Positions 32,625 to 42,185 are shown, counted from the stretch's first letter. The stretch is 64,000 nt of DNA from Silanimonas sp044377035 (GCF_044377035.1 NZ_JBILJW010000008.1:73160-137159), one strand, 5' to 3'. The notes: generated by a model not told the origin, from the sequence alone. Translations and numbers: made by a program.

Positions 32625-35570
32625 TCAGGTCTCGACGCGGTTCCGTCCGGCGCGCTTCGCGGCATACAGCCGCTCGTCGGCGCGATAGATCATCCGCTCG
32701 TGGTGCGTGAACCCCGTGCGGCTGGCCAGGCCGATGCTCGCCGAGGCGCGCGCACCGGGGGCGAAAGCACTGGTGTCGATGGCTTCGATGCGTCGGCGGA
32801 TGCGTTCGGCGGAGTCGGCGGCCTGTTCAAGCGTGGCGTCGACGAACAGCAGGGCGAACTCCTCGCCACCCCAGCGCGCGAGGTTGTGGTCGCCGCCCAT
32901 CACGTCCGACATCACTCGCGCGACCTCCTGCAGCAGCTGGTCGCCGGCCGCATGCGAGAAGTTGTCGTTGATGTCCTTGAAGTGGTCGAGGTCGAGCACG
33001 CCCAGGCACAAGGGCTTGCCGTCGCGCTGTGCCTCCGCGAAGCAATCCGCGAGACGTTCTTCCATGTGCCGGCGGTTCGGCAAGCCGGTCAAGGCATCCG
33101 TGCGCGCCTGGAGCTCGTAGGCGCTGCTCTGCTCGCGAACGGTCTCGGCGAGACGCTCCAGCTCGGTGTTCTGCCGCGTCAGCGTCTGCGTACGTTCCTC
33201 GACCATACGGCTGAGTTCCCGCTCGCGCTGTTGCAGGGCGTCCACCCGGAGTGCATAGCCCCAGTACAGGCCAAGGGCGAGCAACAGCCCGCCTAGCACG
33301 AGGAAGAGCGGCTGCTCCCAGAAGCGCGGCTGCACTTCGACATCGATGCCGATGACATCGCTGCTGGTGCCGCTACCGCGGGTTTCGGCGCTGACTTCGA
33401 ACCGGTACTTGCCGGGCGGAAGGTGGTTGAAGCGCGCCGAACGCACCGCGCCGCTGTCGGTCCAGCCCTCGTCGAGGCCGGCCATGCGATAGCGGTAGCG
33501 GATCTGCTCGGGCATGCGGTAGCTGAGGCTGGCGAAGTCGATCTCGAGCCGGCTCTCCGCCGGGCTCAGCACGAGGCGCCCATCGGCCGGGCGGGGCTGC
33601 GTATCGACGCGGATGCTTTCGATGATCACCGGCGGCGGGGGGCGCTGGTAGCGCGCCAACTGGTCCGGCTGCACCACGCTGACGCCACGCGCGGTGGCGA
33701 TCCACAGGCTGCCGTCGTCCGCGCGGATGGCGGCCGGGCCGGCACCCCCATTGCACTGCGCACTGGCGAGGCCATCGGCCTCCGCGAAGCTGAGCGCATC
33801 CAGCCGCTCGCGCCGCCCCGCGATCACTTCTTCCAGCTGCTGCCTCGGCACCTGCAACACGCCGCGGTTCGAGGTCAACCAGAAATTGCCGTAGCCGTCT
33901 TCGACCACCTGGAACAGCGTCGCGACAGGCAGGCCGTGGCGCACGCCGACGCCGCTGAGGACGTCGTCCTTAAGGCGAAGAAGGCCGCGATCGGTCGCGA
34001 GCCACAGGCTGCCCTCGCCATCCTCGTGGATGCCAAACACATCCTGCGCGTCGAACCACTGCCGGATCGGTACCTCGCGGAAACGCTCGCCGTCGCGGAC
34101 CGCCAGCCCGTTCGAAGTGCCGATCCAGAGCCGCCCATCGCGCCCTTCGTGCAGGGCGACGACGAAGTTCCGCGGCAGCCCGTCGCGTTCGTCGAAGCGG
34201 TCGATGCGGCCATCGGCGCGGCGCCGGAACAGGCCCGAACTGGTGCCGATCCAGAGGTCGCCATTCCGGGCCTCGAAGATCGCGCGCACCTGCGGTCCCA
34301 GCAGGCCGTCGCCGGCACCGAGCTGGTTGACCACCTTGCCGTCGCGCAACTGGTAGAGGCCCAGCGAATACATGCCCACCCACACGCTGCCATCGCGGCC
34401 ATGCGCGAGGCTGAGCACGGCTTCGTTACCGATGCCGCCCTCCTCACGCGACACCGGCTCGATGCGACCGTCCTTCCAGCGATCCAAGCCGCCGCTGCTG
34501 CCGATCAGCACGCTGCCGTCGGGCAACTGCAGCACCGATCGCACGTAGTTGTCGGCCAGTCCCTGGTAGGTGTCATAGCTGCCGAAGGGGGTGTCGGCGA
34601 AGCGCAGCAAGCCGGCATTGGTACCGACCCAGATCGAGCCTTCGCGGTCGACGAACAGGGCCGGCACGCGGTTGTTGGGCAGGCCGCCGGCGCGGCTGAA
34701 ACGCTCGAGCCCGATGGGCTTCGCGCGAAACACGCCGCGGTTCACCGTGCCCGCGATCAGGCTGCCCTGTGGATCGATGGCGAGGCTCGGCACGGCGTCA
34801 TCCGGGAAACCGGCCTCGTGCGCGCGGAACTCGCCGTTGCGGCCACGCCACACGCCGTGGTGCGTACCAAGGAACAAGCCGCCATCCGGTGCCGCAACGA
34901 TGGCATAGACCGCACCTTGGGGCATGCCGTCCGCGGTGCCGAAGGCTTGGACGCGGTCCTCCTCGATGCGCACGAGGCCTTCCGCGCTGCCGGCCCAGAC
35001 CACGTCGTTGGCATCGATCATCAGTGCGAACATCTGGCCCGATGGCAGGCCCTCGGCGACACCGAACGGCGTCGCCGTTCCGTCCGGCGCAATGCGCACG
35101 AGGCCTTTGCTCTCGTGTGCCACCCAAAGGCGACCCTGCGCATCGAACTCGGCGCGCATGGTTTCCTCCTGCGCGAGCCCTTCGGCGACACCGACACGAC
35201 GCCATTCGCCCTCCTCGCGGATCATCACGCCGCCGCGCGACGTGGAGACCACCAACTTGCCCGGCACGCGGGTAGAGATGCTGCGGATGCCCTGGTCGGT
35301 GAAGGCTTCGACGTTCTGCGGCCCGAACAGCGTGAAGTCCTGGCCGTTGTAGCGGACGAGGCCCTCCCACGTGGCGAGCCAGAGGTAGCCGTCCTCGGTC
35401 TGGGCGATGTCATTGACCTGGTTGTGCGGCAGGCCGTTGCGCGTGGTCCAGACGTCGCGCGCGTAAGCCGCGAGCGGTTTCGAATCCATCGCATTCGCCG
35501 TACCCGCGGCGAGCCCAAGGAACAGCGCCAGCCAACAGGCCAGCGCCGGTGCCAGTGCAACAATCCGCAT
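32625..35570 (-). CDS. Periplasmic two-propeller sensor diguanylate cyclase
   Basis: 981 residues. The signal peptide MRIVALAPALACWLALFLGLAAGTANA is followed by about fourteen two-component-propeller repeats (DGYLWLATWEGLVRYNG, GDLWIGTSSGLFRR, GRLWIGTSNGLAVRDG), a Y_Y_Y domain (RYRYRMAGLDEGWTDSG ... LPPGKYRFEV), one transmembrane helix (LFLVLGGLLLALGLYWGYALRV), a coiled coil and a GGDEF domain with ARWGGEEFALLF. The cyclase motif is intact but no RxxD inhibitory site stands five residues before it. Thus an external signal, perhaps a glycan, should drive c-di-GMP synthesis without product inhibition. ATG follows GGGAGG. It lies 36 bases after orn on the same strand. Confidence 0.92.
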   Translation of the reverse strand: MRIVALAPALACWLALFLGLAAGTANAMDSKPLAAYARDVWTTRNGLPHNQVNDIAQTEDGYLWLATWEGLVRYNGQDFTLFGPQNVEAFTDQGIRSISTRVPGKLVVSTSRGGVMIREEGEWRRVGVAEGLAQEETMRAEFDAQGRLWVAHESKGLVRIAPDGTATPFGVAEGLPSGQMFALMIDANDVVWAGSAEGLVRIEEDRVQAFGTADGMPQGAVYAIVAAPDGGLFLGTHHGVWRGRNGEFRAHEAGFPDDAVPSLAIDPQGSLIAGTVNRGVFRAKPIGLERFSRAGGLPNNRVPALFVDREGSIWVGTNAGLLRFADTPFGSYDTYQGLADNYVRSVLQLPDGSVLIGSSGGLDRWKDGRIEPVSREEGGIGNEAVLSLAHGRDGSVWVGMYSLGLYQLRDGKVVNQLGAGDGLLGPQVRAIFEARNGDLWIGTSSGLFRRRADGRIDRFDERDGLPRNFVVALHEGRDGRLWIGTSNGLAVRDGERFREVPIRQWFDAQDVFGIHEDGEGSLWLATDRGLLRLKDDVLSGVGVRHGLPVATLFQVVEDGYGNFWLTSNRGVLQVPRQQLEEVIAGRRERLDALSFAEADGLASAQCNGGAGPAAIRADDGSLWIATARGVSVVQPDQLARYQRPPPPVIIESIRVDTQPRPADGRLVLSPAESRLEIDFASLSYRMPEQIRYRYRMAGLDEGWTDSGAVRSARFNHLPPGKYRFEVSAETRGSGTSSDVIGIDVEVQPRFWEQPLFLVLGGLLLALGLYWGYALRVDALQQRERELSRMVEERTQTLTRQNTELERLAETVREQSSAYELQARTDALTGLPNRRHMEERLADCFAEAQRDGKPLCLGVLDLDHFKDINDNFSHAAGDQLLQEVARVMSDVMGGDHNLARWGGEEFALLFVDATLEQAADSAERIRRRIEAIDTSAFAPGARASASIGLASRTGFTHHERMIYRADERLYAAKRAGRNRVET

Positions 35571-35606
35571 GCCTCCCTCCCGGTGCGTCGCGGATGGGCG
35601 CGCCGG

Positions 35607-36176
35607 TCAGCCGATCTGGCCGCCGAGCGCACCCATGTGGCGACGATAGTGCCTGAGTTCCTCGATGGACTCCCGCGCGTCCGCCAAGGCCGTGTGGGCG
35701 CCCTGCTTCTGCATGCCCTCGAGGACGCCGGGCGCCCAGCGGCGCGCGAGCTCCTTCACCGTCGAGACGTCGAGGTTACGGTAGTGGAACCACTTCTCGA
35801 GCCGCGGCATCAGCCGGGCGAGGAAGCGCCGGTCCTGGCAGATTGAATTGCCGCACATCGGCGACTTGCCGGCGGCGATCCACGGCGAAAGGAAATCGCA
35901 GGTCAGCGCCTCGGCCTCGGCCAACGAGTGCGTGCTGGCCAGCACGCGATCCCACAGCCCGGACTTCCGATGCGTTCCGCGATTCCATTCGTCCATCGCC
36001 TCCAGCGTGGCGAGGTCATGGCGGACGGCCAGCGAGGGCCCCTCGGCCAGCACGTTGAGATCACGGTCGGTGACGATCGTGGCGATCTCGATGATGGAAT
36101 CGGACATCGGGTCCAACCCGGTCATCTCGAGGTCGATCCAGATCAGGCGGGCGTCATCGGCGGCGGGCTTCGTCAT
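35607..36176 (-). CDS. orn: Oligoribonuclease
   Basis: 189-residue DEDDh 3'-5' exonuclease that clears two- to five-base RNAs and hydrolyses pGpG, the product of EAL phosphodiesterases. Exo I LIWIDLEMTGLDP, Exo II region LARRWAPGV with MCGNSICQDRRFL, and Exo III HTALADARESIEELRHYR are all intact. ATG 36176 lacks a strong ribosome-binding site, but the sequence after it is standard for Orn. The stop is 36 bases before a diguanylate cyclase gene on the same strand, suggesting co-transcription with c-di-GMP signalling. Confidence 0.96.
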   Translation of the reverse strand: MTKPAADDARLIWIDLEMTGLDPMSDSIIEIATIVTDRDLNVLAEGPSLAVRHDLATLEAMDEWNRGTHRKSGLWDRVLASTHSLAEAEALTCDFLSPWIAAGKSPMCGNSICQDRRFLARLMPRLEKWFHYRNLDVSTVKELARRWAPGVLEGMQKQGAHTALADARESIEELRHYRRHMGALGGQIG

Positions 36177-36299
36177 CGCCGGAGTGTAACGATTCCGTTC
36201 AGGGCTCTGGCCGCGCCCCCTGCCGCGCATCCCCAGAATTGACGCCGTTTGTCAGTCTCCCAGGAGCTGCGCGATCATCCCGGCGTTCCGGAGACTCCG

Positions 36300-36773
36300 A
36301 TGCCGCTGACCGATACCCTCGCCCACCCCACCGTCATTGGCGCGATGCTCGCCCCCGCCCTGTTGATGGCCGCTACCGGATCGCTGCTGATTTCGGCCAA
36401 CGCCCGGCTGGCCCGCGTCGTGGACCGCCTCCGGCTGCTGGTGCTCGGCGAGGGCGATCCCGACGGCGAAGCCCCGCCCCTGTCCGAGCACGAGACACAG
36501 ATCGCCGAACATCGCCGCCGCGCCGCGCTGGTGCTGCGCGCCTGCTGGATGCTCTATGTGGCGCTCGGATGCTTCATCGGCACCAGCCTCGCCCTGGCCG
36601 GCGGCGCGCTGGTGGAGGCTCGCATCGGGATCATCGCCACCCTGCTGGCCATCCTCGGCATGGGTTGCCTCCTCGGGGCAGCCGTCGCGATGGGTCGCGA
36701 GGTGAGCATGGCGGTGCGCAGCCTCGACACCGAACTCGACATCGCTTTGGCGAAGCGCCGGCGCGGCGCTTGA
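36300..36773 (+). CDS. DUF2721 membrane protein
   Basis: 157 residues with three predicted membrane spans: VIGAMLAPALLMAATGSLLI at the N-terminus, ACWMLYVALGCFIGTSLALAGGAL in the middle and IIATLLAILGMGCLLGAAVAM near the C-terminus. The ANARLARVVDRLR motif between TM1 and TM2 identifies DUF2721, a family of unknown function. ATG 36300 has GGAG seven bases upstream; an upstream TTG (36249) is less likely. Its stop abuts the convergent tadA stop. Confidence 0.82.
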   Translation: MPLTDTLAHPTVIGAMLAPALLMAATGSLLISANARLARVVDRLRLLVLGEGDPDGEAPPLSEHETQIAEHRRRAALVLRACWMLYVALGCFIGTSLALAGGALVEARIGIIATLLAILGMGCLLGAAVAMGREVSMAVRSLDTELDIALAKRRRGA

Positions 36774-36774
36774 T

Positions 36775-37251
36775 TCACGCCTTCGCGCGTTTGGCGCGGA
36801 AGTAGTTCGTCAGCATGCTCGACGCCTCCTCGGCCAGCACGCCGCCCTCGACCGCCACGCGGTGGTTGTGGCGAGGGTCGGCGATGAGGTCGAAGACGCT
36901 GCCGGCCGCACCGGTCTTGGGGTCGCTCGCGGCGTAGACGACCCGCGCGATACGCGCATGCACCATGGCCATCGCGCACATGGCACACGGCTCGAGCGTC
37001 ACGTAGAGCGTGGCACCAAGCAACCGGTGGTTGCCGAGCACCTGCCCTGCCATGCGCATCGCCACGATCTCGGCGTGGGCACTCGGATCATGCTCGGTGA
37101 TGTTCCGATTGCCGCCCTCGGCCAGCACTGAACCGTCGGCAGCGACCAACACGGCACCGACCGGCACCTCGCCGTCCTCGCGCTCGGCCTTGCGGGCGAG
37201 TTCGAGGGCACAGCGCATCCAGTGGGCGTCGATGGCTTCCTGATTCTGCAT
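36775..37251 (-). CDS. tadA: tRNA-specific adenosine deaminase
   Basis: 158-residue zinc deaminase converting A34 to inosine in tRNA-Arg(ACG). The zinc/catalytic motif HAEIVAM (His and Glu) and LEPCAMCAMAMVH (two zinc Cys) are intact, with the MRCALELARKAEREDGEVPVGAVLV N-terminus typical of TadA. ATG 37251 is preferred to the TTG at 37260. It lies 89 bases downstream of guaA, separated by two strong hairpins. Confidence 0.95.
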   Translation of the reverse strand: MQNQEAIDAHWMRCALELARKAEREDGEVPVGAVLVAADGSVLAEGGNRNITEHDPSAHAEIVAMRMAGQVLGNHRLLGATLYVTLEPCAMCAMAMVHARIARVVYAASDPKTGAAGSVFDLIADPRHNHRVAVEGGVLAEEASSMLTNYFRAKRAKA

Positions 37252-37280
37252 GGGACTCAACCGCTAATTGGGCTCCCCCG

Positions 37281-37340
37281 GACCGGCCTTGCGGCCGGTC
37301 AGCTCGGCGATCGCGCGCCAGAGGCGCGCAAGCGATCGCC
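37281..37340 (-). terminator. Two stem-loops directly after guaA
   Basis: GGCGATCGC (37306-37314) pairs with GCGATCGCC (37332-37340), with inner GCGCC/GGCGC pairing, and begins one base after the guaA stop. A second hairpin, GACCGGCC-TTGC-GGCCGGTC, occupies 37281-37300. There is no T-run. It probably terminates or attenuates guaA transcripts ahead of tadA. Confidence 0.5.
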
Positions 37341-38909
37341 TCACTCCCATTCAATGGTCGCGGGCGGCTTGCCGGAGATGTCGTAGACCACGCGGCTGAC
37401 GCCGCGCAGTTCGTTGACGATGCGCCGCGCCACCACGTCGAGCAACTCGTACGGCAGGTGCGCCCAGTGCGCGGTCATGAAGTCGATGGTCTCGACGGCG
37501 CGCAGCGCGATCACCCACTCGTAGGCGCGGGCATCGCCGACCACGCCGACCGACTTCACAGGCAGGAAGACCGCGAAAGCCTGCGAGGTCTTGTCGTACC
37601 AGCCCGCCTTGCGCAGCTCTTCGATGAAGATGGCATCGGCGCGGGCGAGGATCTCGGCGTACTCGCGCTTCACTTCGCCGAGGATGCGCACGCCCAGGCC
37701 CGGGCCCGGGAACGGATGGCGGAACACCATCTCGCGCGGCAGACCGAGCTCGACGCCGATGCGGCGCACCTCGTCCTTGAACAGCTCGCGCAGCGGCTCG
37801 ACCAGCTTGAGCTGCATGCGCTCCGGCAGGCCGCCCACGTTGTGGTGGCTCTTGATGACGTGGGCCTTGCCGGTCTTGCTGCCGGCCGACTCGATCACAT
37901 CCGGGTAGATCGTGCCCTGCGCCAGCCACTTCACGTTGGTGAGCTTCTTCGATTCCTCCTCGAAGATCTCGATGAAGAGACGGCCAATGATCTTGCGCTT
38001 GGCCTCCGGGTCCTGCACGCCGGCCAGCTCGCCGTAAAAGCGATCCGCCGCGTTGACGCGGATGACCTTGACGCCCATGTGCTGGGCGAACATCGCCATC
38101 ACCTGGTCGCCTTCGTTCCAGCGCAGCAGGCCGGTGTCGACGAACACGCAGGTCAGCTTCTCGCCGATGGCTTTGTGCAGCAGCGCGGCCACCACGGACG
38201 AATCGACGCCACCGGACAGGCCCAGCAGCACCTCGTCATCGCCGACCTGGGCACGCACGCGGGCGATCTGGTCCTCGATGATGTTGGCCGCCGTCCACAG
38301 CGTGGCGCAGCCGCAGATCTCCGCCACGAAGCGGCGCAGCTGCTCGGTGCCCTGCTTGGTGTGCGTCACTTCCGGGTGCCACTGCACGCCGTAGTAGCGG
38401 CGGGACTCGTCGGCCATCGCGACGATCGGCACGCTGTGCGTGCGCGCGGTGATCTTGAAGCCTTCCGGCAGGCGGGTGACGCGGTCGCCGTGGCTCATCC
38501 ACACATCGATGCGCGGCGGCGAGCCCGGGTGGTCCTTCTGGTCATCCAGCAGGCGGCAGGCCGAGGCGACTTCCACTTCGGCGTAACCGAACTCGCGGTC
38601 GTGGCCGCCTTCCACCAGGCCACCGAGCTGCATGGCCATCGTCTGCATGCCGTAGCAGATGCCGAGCACCGGCACCTTCAGGTCGAAGACCGGCTGCGGC
38701 GCGCGCGGCGAACCGGCTTCCGTCGTCGACTCCGGGCCGCCCGAAAGGATGATGCCCTTCGGCGCGAACTTGGCGATGTCGGCCGGGTCGTGGTCCCAGG
38801 CCCAGATCTCGCAGTAAACGCCCAGCTCGCGGACGCGGCGGGCGATCAGCTGCGTGTACTGCGCGCCGAAGTCGAGGATCAGGATCTTGTCGCTGTGGAT
38901 GTCGGTCAT
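37341..38909 (-). CDS. guaA: GMP synthase (glutamine-hydrolysing)
   Basis: 522-residue enzyme making GMP from XMP. The class I amidotransferase domain (LDFGAQYTQLIARRVRELGVYCEI, nucleophile VLGICYGMQTMA, HPE of WHPEVTHT) is followed by the ATP-PPase domain (LGLSGGVDSSVVAALLHKAIG) and the dimerisation domain ending DISGKPPATIEWE, the invariant GuaA C-terminus. It starts three bases after the guaB stop, in the usual guaBA operon. Confidence 0.97.
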   Translation of the reverse strand: MTDIHSDKILILDFGAQYTQLIARRVRELGVYCEIWAWDHDPADIAKFAPKGIILSGGPESTTEAGSPRAPQPVFDLKVPVLGICYGMQTMAMQLGGLVEGGHDREFGYAEVEVASACRLLDDQKDHPGSPPRIDVWMSHGDRVTRLPEGFKITARTHSVPIVAMADESRRYYGVQWHPEVTHTKQGTEQLRRFVAEICGCATLWTAANIIEDQIARVRAQVGDDEVLLGLSGGVDSSVVAALLHKAIGEKLTCVFVDTGLLRWNEGDQVMAMFAQHMGVKVIRVNAADRFYGELAGVQDPEAKRKIIGRLFIEIFEEESKKLTNVKWLAQGTIYPDVIESAGSKTGKAHVIKSHHNVGGLPERMQLKLVEPLRELFKDEVRRIGVELGLPREMVFRHPFPGPGLGVRILGEVKREYAEILARADAIFIEELRKAGWYDKTSQAFAVFLPVKSVGVVGDARAYEWVIALRAVETIDFMTAHWAHLPYELLDVVARRIVNELRGVSRVVYDISGKPPATIEWE

Positions 38910-38912
38910 CGC

Positions 38913-40367
38913 TTACTGCCGGTAGTTCGGCGGTTCCTTGGTGATCTGCACGTCGTGCACGTGGGCCTCGCGGGTGCCAGCGTTGGTCACGCGGACGAAA
39001 CTCGGCTTGGTGCGCATCTCTTCGATGCTGGCGCAGCCGACGTAGCCCATCGAGGCGCGCAGGCCACCGGCGAGCTGGTGCACCACGTTGGCGAGCGGGC
39101 CGCGGTAGGGCACGCGGCCTTCGATGCCTTCGGGCACGAGCTTGTCGGCGTCGGAGGCGTCCTGGAAGTAGCGGTCCTTGCTGCCCTGCTGCATGGCGCC
39201 GAGGCTGCCCATGCCGCGGTAGCTCTTGTAGCTGCGGCCCTGGAAGAGTTCGATTTCGCCCGGCGATTCCTCGGTGCCGGCGAACAGGCCGCCGATCATG
39301 ATGCTCGAGGCACCGGCGACGATCGCCTTGGCGATGTCGCCCGAGTAGCGGATGCCGCCATCGGCGATCAGCGGGATGCGGCCCTTCAGCGCGTCGGCCA
39401 CCATGCCCACGGCGGTGATCTGCGGCACGCCCACGCCCGCGACGATGCGCGTCGTGCAGATCGAGCCCGGGCCCACGCCCACCTTCACGGCGTCGGCGCC
39501 ATGCGCCTCAAGCGCCAGCGCGGCATCGCCGGTGACGATGTTGCCGCCGATGACCTGCAGGTGCGGGAAGGTCTTCTTCACCCAGGCCACGCGGTCGAGA
39601 ACGCCCTGCGAATGGCCGTGCGCGGTGTCCACCACGATGACGTCGACGCCGGCGGCGACGAGGGCCTCGACGCGCGCTTCGGTGTCACCACCCACGCCGA
39701 CGGCCGCGCCGACGACGAGGCGCTCGCTCGAGTCCTTCGCGGCGTTCGGGTTGTCGCGGGCCTTCTGGATGTCCTTGACGGTGATCAGGCCGCGCAGCGC
39801 GAAGGCGTCATCGACGACGAGCACCTTCTCGATGCGGTACTGGTGCAGCTTGGCGAGCACTTCCTCGTCCGTGGCGCCTTCGCGCACGGTCACGAGGCGA
39901 TCCTTGCCGGTCATGATGCTGCTCACCGGGGCGTCGAGGCGGGTCTCGAAGCGCATGTCGCGGCCGGTGACGATGCCGACGAGCTGGCCGTTATCCACCA
40001 CCGGCACGCCGGAGATGCGGCGGGCGGCGGTGAGCTTCAGCACCTCGCCCACGGTCGTGCCCGGGGTGACGGTGAACGGCTCGCGGATGACGCCGGCCTC
40101 GAACTTCTTGACCTCGGCGACCTCGGCGGCCTGCCGTTCCGCGCTCATATTCTTGTGGATGATGGCGATGCCGCCGAGCTGCGCCATCGCGATGGCGAGC
40201 CGCGCCTCGGACACGGTGTCCATGGCGGCGGCGACGATCGGGAGGTTCAACGAGAGGCCACGCGTCAGGCGGGTGGCGAGGGAGACGTCCTTGGGCAACA
40301 CGGCCGAATGGGCCGGGATCAGGGAGACGTCGTCGAACGTGAGGGCTTCCGCCTGGATGCGCAGCAT
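38913..40367 (-). CDS. guaB: Inosine-5'-monophosphate dehydrogenase
   Basis: 484 residues; oxidises IMP to XMP. The barrel has TFDDVSLIPAHS near the start and the catalytic loop GPGSICTTRIVAGVGVPQ (Cys in SICTT), flap YRGMGSLGAMQ, and two CBS domains inserted at about residues 90-205. ATG 40367 is chosen because CCGGAG lies just upstream and the resulting MLRIQAEALTFDD start is canonical; an ATG at 40397 would add ten residues without a ribosome-binding site. Confidence 0.97.
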   Translation of the reverse strand: MLRIQAEALTFDDVSLIPAHSAVLPKDVSLATRLTRGLSLNLPIVAAAMDTVSEARLAIAMAQLGGIAIIHKNMSAERQAAEVAEVKKFEAGVIREPFTVTPGTTVGEVLKLTAARRISGVPVVDNGQLVGIVTGRDMRFETRLDAPVSSIMTGKDRLVTVREGATDEEVLAKLHQYRIEKVLVVDDAFALRGLITVKDIQKARDNPNAAKDSSERLVVGAAVGVGGDTEARVEALVAAGVDVIVVDTAHGHSQGVLDRVAWVKKTFPHLQVIGGNIVTGDAALALEAHGADAVKVGVGPGSICTTRIVAGVGVPQITAVGMVADALKGRIPLIADGGIRYSGDIAKAIVAGASSIMIGGLFAGTEESPGEIELFQGRSYKSYRGMGSLGAMQQGSKDRYFQDASDADKLVPEGIEGRVPYRGPLANVVHQLAGGLRASMGYVGCASIEEMRTKPSFVRVTNAGTREAHVHDVQITKEPPNYRQ

Positions 40368-40407
40368 GGACTGCTCCGGAACTGGGAAGCGCGACATTCT
40401 AACCGGT

Positions 40408-41694
40408 TCAGCCCCCGCCCAGCAGGCCCAGCGACAGGGCCGGCCACCACGTGATGACCAGCACCGAGGCGCCCAAGAGGAGCAGGAATGGCGCTGTGGC
40501 GCGGACCAGCGTCGTGACGGGCACCTTGAACCGGTAGGACGCGATGAACAGGTTCATACCGACCGGCGGCGTGAAATAGCCCAATTGCAGGTTGGCCAGC
40601 ATGACGATGCCCAAATGCGCCGGGTGGACCCCGAACTGGGCCGCCAGCGGCATCAGCAGTGGGGTGAGGATGACGATGGCCGAGAAGATGTCGACCAGCA
40701 TGCCCACCACCAGCAGGAACACGTTCAGCACCAGCAGGAATTCCAGCGGGCTGTCGATGTGGTTGCTGACGAGGGCATAGAGCCGGCCCGGCACGTCCTG
40801 GTCGATGAACCAGTTGGACAGGGCGCGCGCGGCACCCAGGATCAGCAGGATGGCGCCTACCATGCGCATCGCCTCGGCCATCACGCCCGGCAACTGGCGG
40901 AAGGCCAGTTCACGACGCACCAGCACCGTCACCACCAGCACATAGGCGGCGGTGAGCGCCGCCACTTCGCTGACCGCAAGCACGCCTTGGTAGATCGCGG
41001 CCAGCACCACCACCGGCAAAGGCAGCTCCCAACGCGCATCCTTCACGGCCGCCCACAGTTCACGGGCATCGAAAGCCTTGCCGGTCGAAGGCACCGCCCG
41101 TCCCACCCACATCGCATGGGCGGACAGCACGACCAGCATCAGTGCCCCCGGCAGGAGGCCGGCGAGAAACAGGTCCTGCACGCTGACCGTGGGATTCGTG
41201 GCGATCGGCGCCGCGATGAAGCCGTACAGGATCAGCGGCAGCGACGGGGCGAACAGCAGGCCGAGGCTGCCTGCCGCGGTGACGAGGCCGAGGCTGTAGC
41301 GGTCCGGGTAGCCGGCGGCCTTCAAGGCCGGATACAGCAGTGCGCCCATCGCCACCACGGTGACGCCCGAGGCGCCGGTAAACGCAGTGAAGAACGCACA
41401 GGCAACGATCGCGACAATCGCCAGGCCGCCCGGAAGGCTGCCAAGCAGCGCGTCGGAGAGCCGCACGAGCCGCTTCGGCGCACCGCTTTCGCTGAGCAGG
41501 TAGCCCGCCAGCGTGAACAGCGGAATCGCAATCAGGCCCGGCATGTCGCCAAGGCCGTAGAACTCGGTGAGTGCCGCCTGCTCGTAGCCTGCGGCCTGCA
41601 GGCCGACCAGTGCGATGCCCAGGATCACCGCGAACAGCGGCATGCCGAGGGCGGCGAGCAACAGGAGCAGGCCGATCTGCAGCTCGAGGCTCAC
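40408..41694 (-). CDS. TRAP transporter large permease (DctM type)
   Basis: 428-residue membrane protein with about twelve spans, from LQIGLLLLLAALGMPLFAVILGIALV to the C-terminal ATAPFLLLLGASVLVITWWPAL. DctM hallmarks include FFTAFTGASGVTVVAMGALLYPAL, GLLFAPSLPLILYGFIA and LGYFTPPVGMNLFIAS. It moves the substrate delivered by the periplasmic binding protein using an ion gradient. The start is GTG 41694, overlapping the small-subunit stop (GTGA). It is the last gene of the tatT-dctP-dctQ-dctM run, 40 bases before the guaB start. Confidence 0.9.
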   Translation of the reverse strand: MSLELQIGLLLLLAALGMPLFAVILGIALVGLQAAGYEQAALTEFYGLGDMPGLIAIPLFTLAGYLLSESGAPKRLVRLSDALLGSLPGGLAIVAIVACAFFTAFTGASGVTVVAMGALLYPALKAAGYPDRYSLGLVTAAGSLGLLFAPSLPLILYGFIAAPIATNPTVSVQDLFLAGLLPGALMLVVLSAHAMWVGRAVPSTGKAFDARELWAAVKDARWELPLPVVVLAAIYQGVLAVSEVAALTAAYVLVVTVLVRRELAFRQLPGVMAEAMRMVGAILLILGAARALSNWFIDQDVPGRLYALVSNHIDSPLEFLLVLNVFLLVVGMLVDIFSAIVILTPLLMPLAAQFGVHPAHLGIVMLANLQLGYFTPPVGMNLFIASYRFKVPVTTLVRATAPFLLLLGASVLVITWWPALSLGLLGGG

Positions 41695-42185
41695 GGCGCA
41701 GGCTCGTCGATGGGCCGGGGCGCGAAGGCCGACAGCACGAAGCGCACGGCCAGCAGGCCGAAACCGAAGGGCAGCACCAGCATCGGCACCCAGCTTTCGA
41801 TACCGGCCACGAAGGGCAGCGGGAACTCGCGCTCGGACACCATCAGGCCCCAGCCCACCCAAGCCGCCCAGCCACAGAGCGCCGCAGCGGCGAACTGCGT
41901 CAGCACGTGCACGGCCCGCCACGCCGCATCAGGCAGCAAGCGCGGAATCGCATCCACGGCAATGTGGCGCTGCTGGCGCGCCGCCCCCAAGGCACCGAGC
42001 ATCGCCAGCCAGAGCACGCCAGCACGACTGATCGCCTCAGCCCAGGCCAGCCCTTCGTCGAAGCCCACGCGCAGCACGATCTGCACTACAGCCAGAACCA
42101 GCAGGCTCCCGAGGGCCGCGGCAAGCAAGGCGTCCTCGGCACGATGCAGCGCGCGGAGGACGGGCTGGAGCGCGCCTTGGCTCAA
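41691..42185 (-). CDS. TRAP transporter small permease (DctQ type)
   Basis: 164-residue four-span membrane protein: AALGSLLVLAVVQIVLRV, ISRAGVLWLAMLGALG, LTQFAAAALCGWAAWVGWGLMV and PMLVLPFGFGLLAVRFVLSAF, with the HIAVDAIPRLLP loop typical of DctQ. The start is inferred as TTG 42185, which overlaps the dctP stop; no ATG or GTG is available before the first span. Translational coupling on both sides fits its place in the operon. Confidence 0.82.
   Translation of the reverse strand: MSQGALQPVLRALHRAEDALLAAALGSLLVLAVVQIVLRVGFDEGLAWAEAISRAGVLWLAMLGALGAARQQRHIAVDAIPRLLPDAAWRAVHVLTQFAAAALCGWAAWVGWGLMVSEREFPLPFVAGIESWVPMLVLPFGFGLLAVRFVLSAFAPRPIDEPAP

Noticed and set aside
37458..40454. A 998-codon open frame on the plus strand
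   Set aside because: Antisense to guaA and guaB; translation is His/Ala/Arg-rich without domains.
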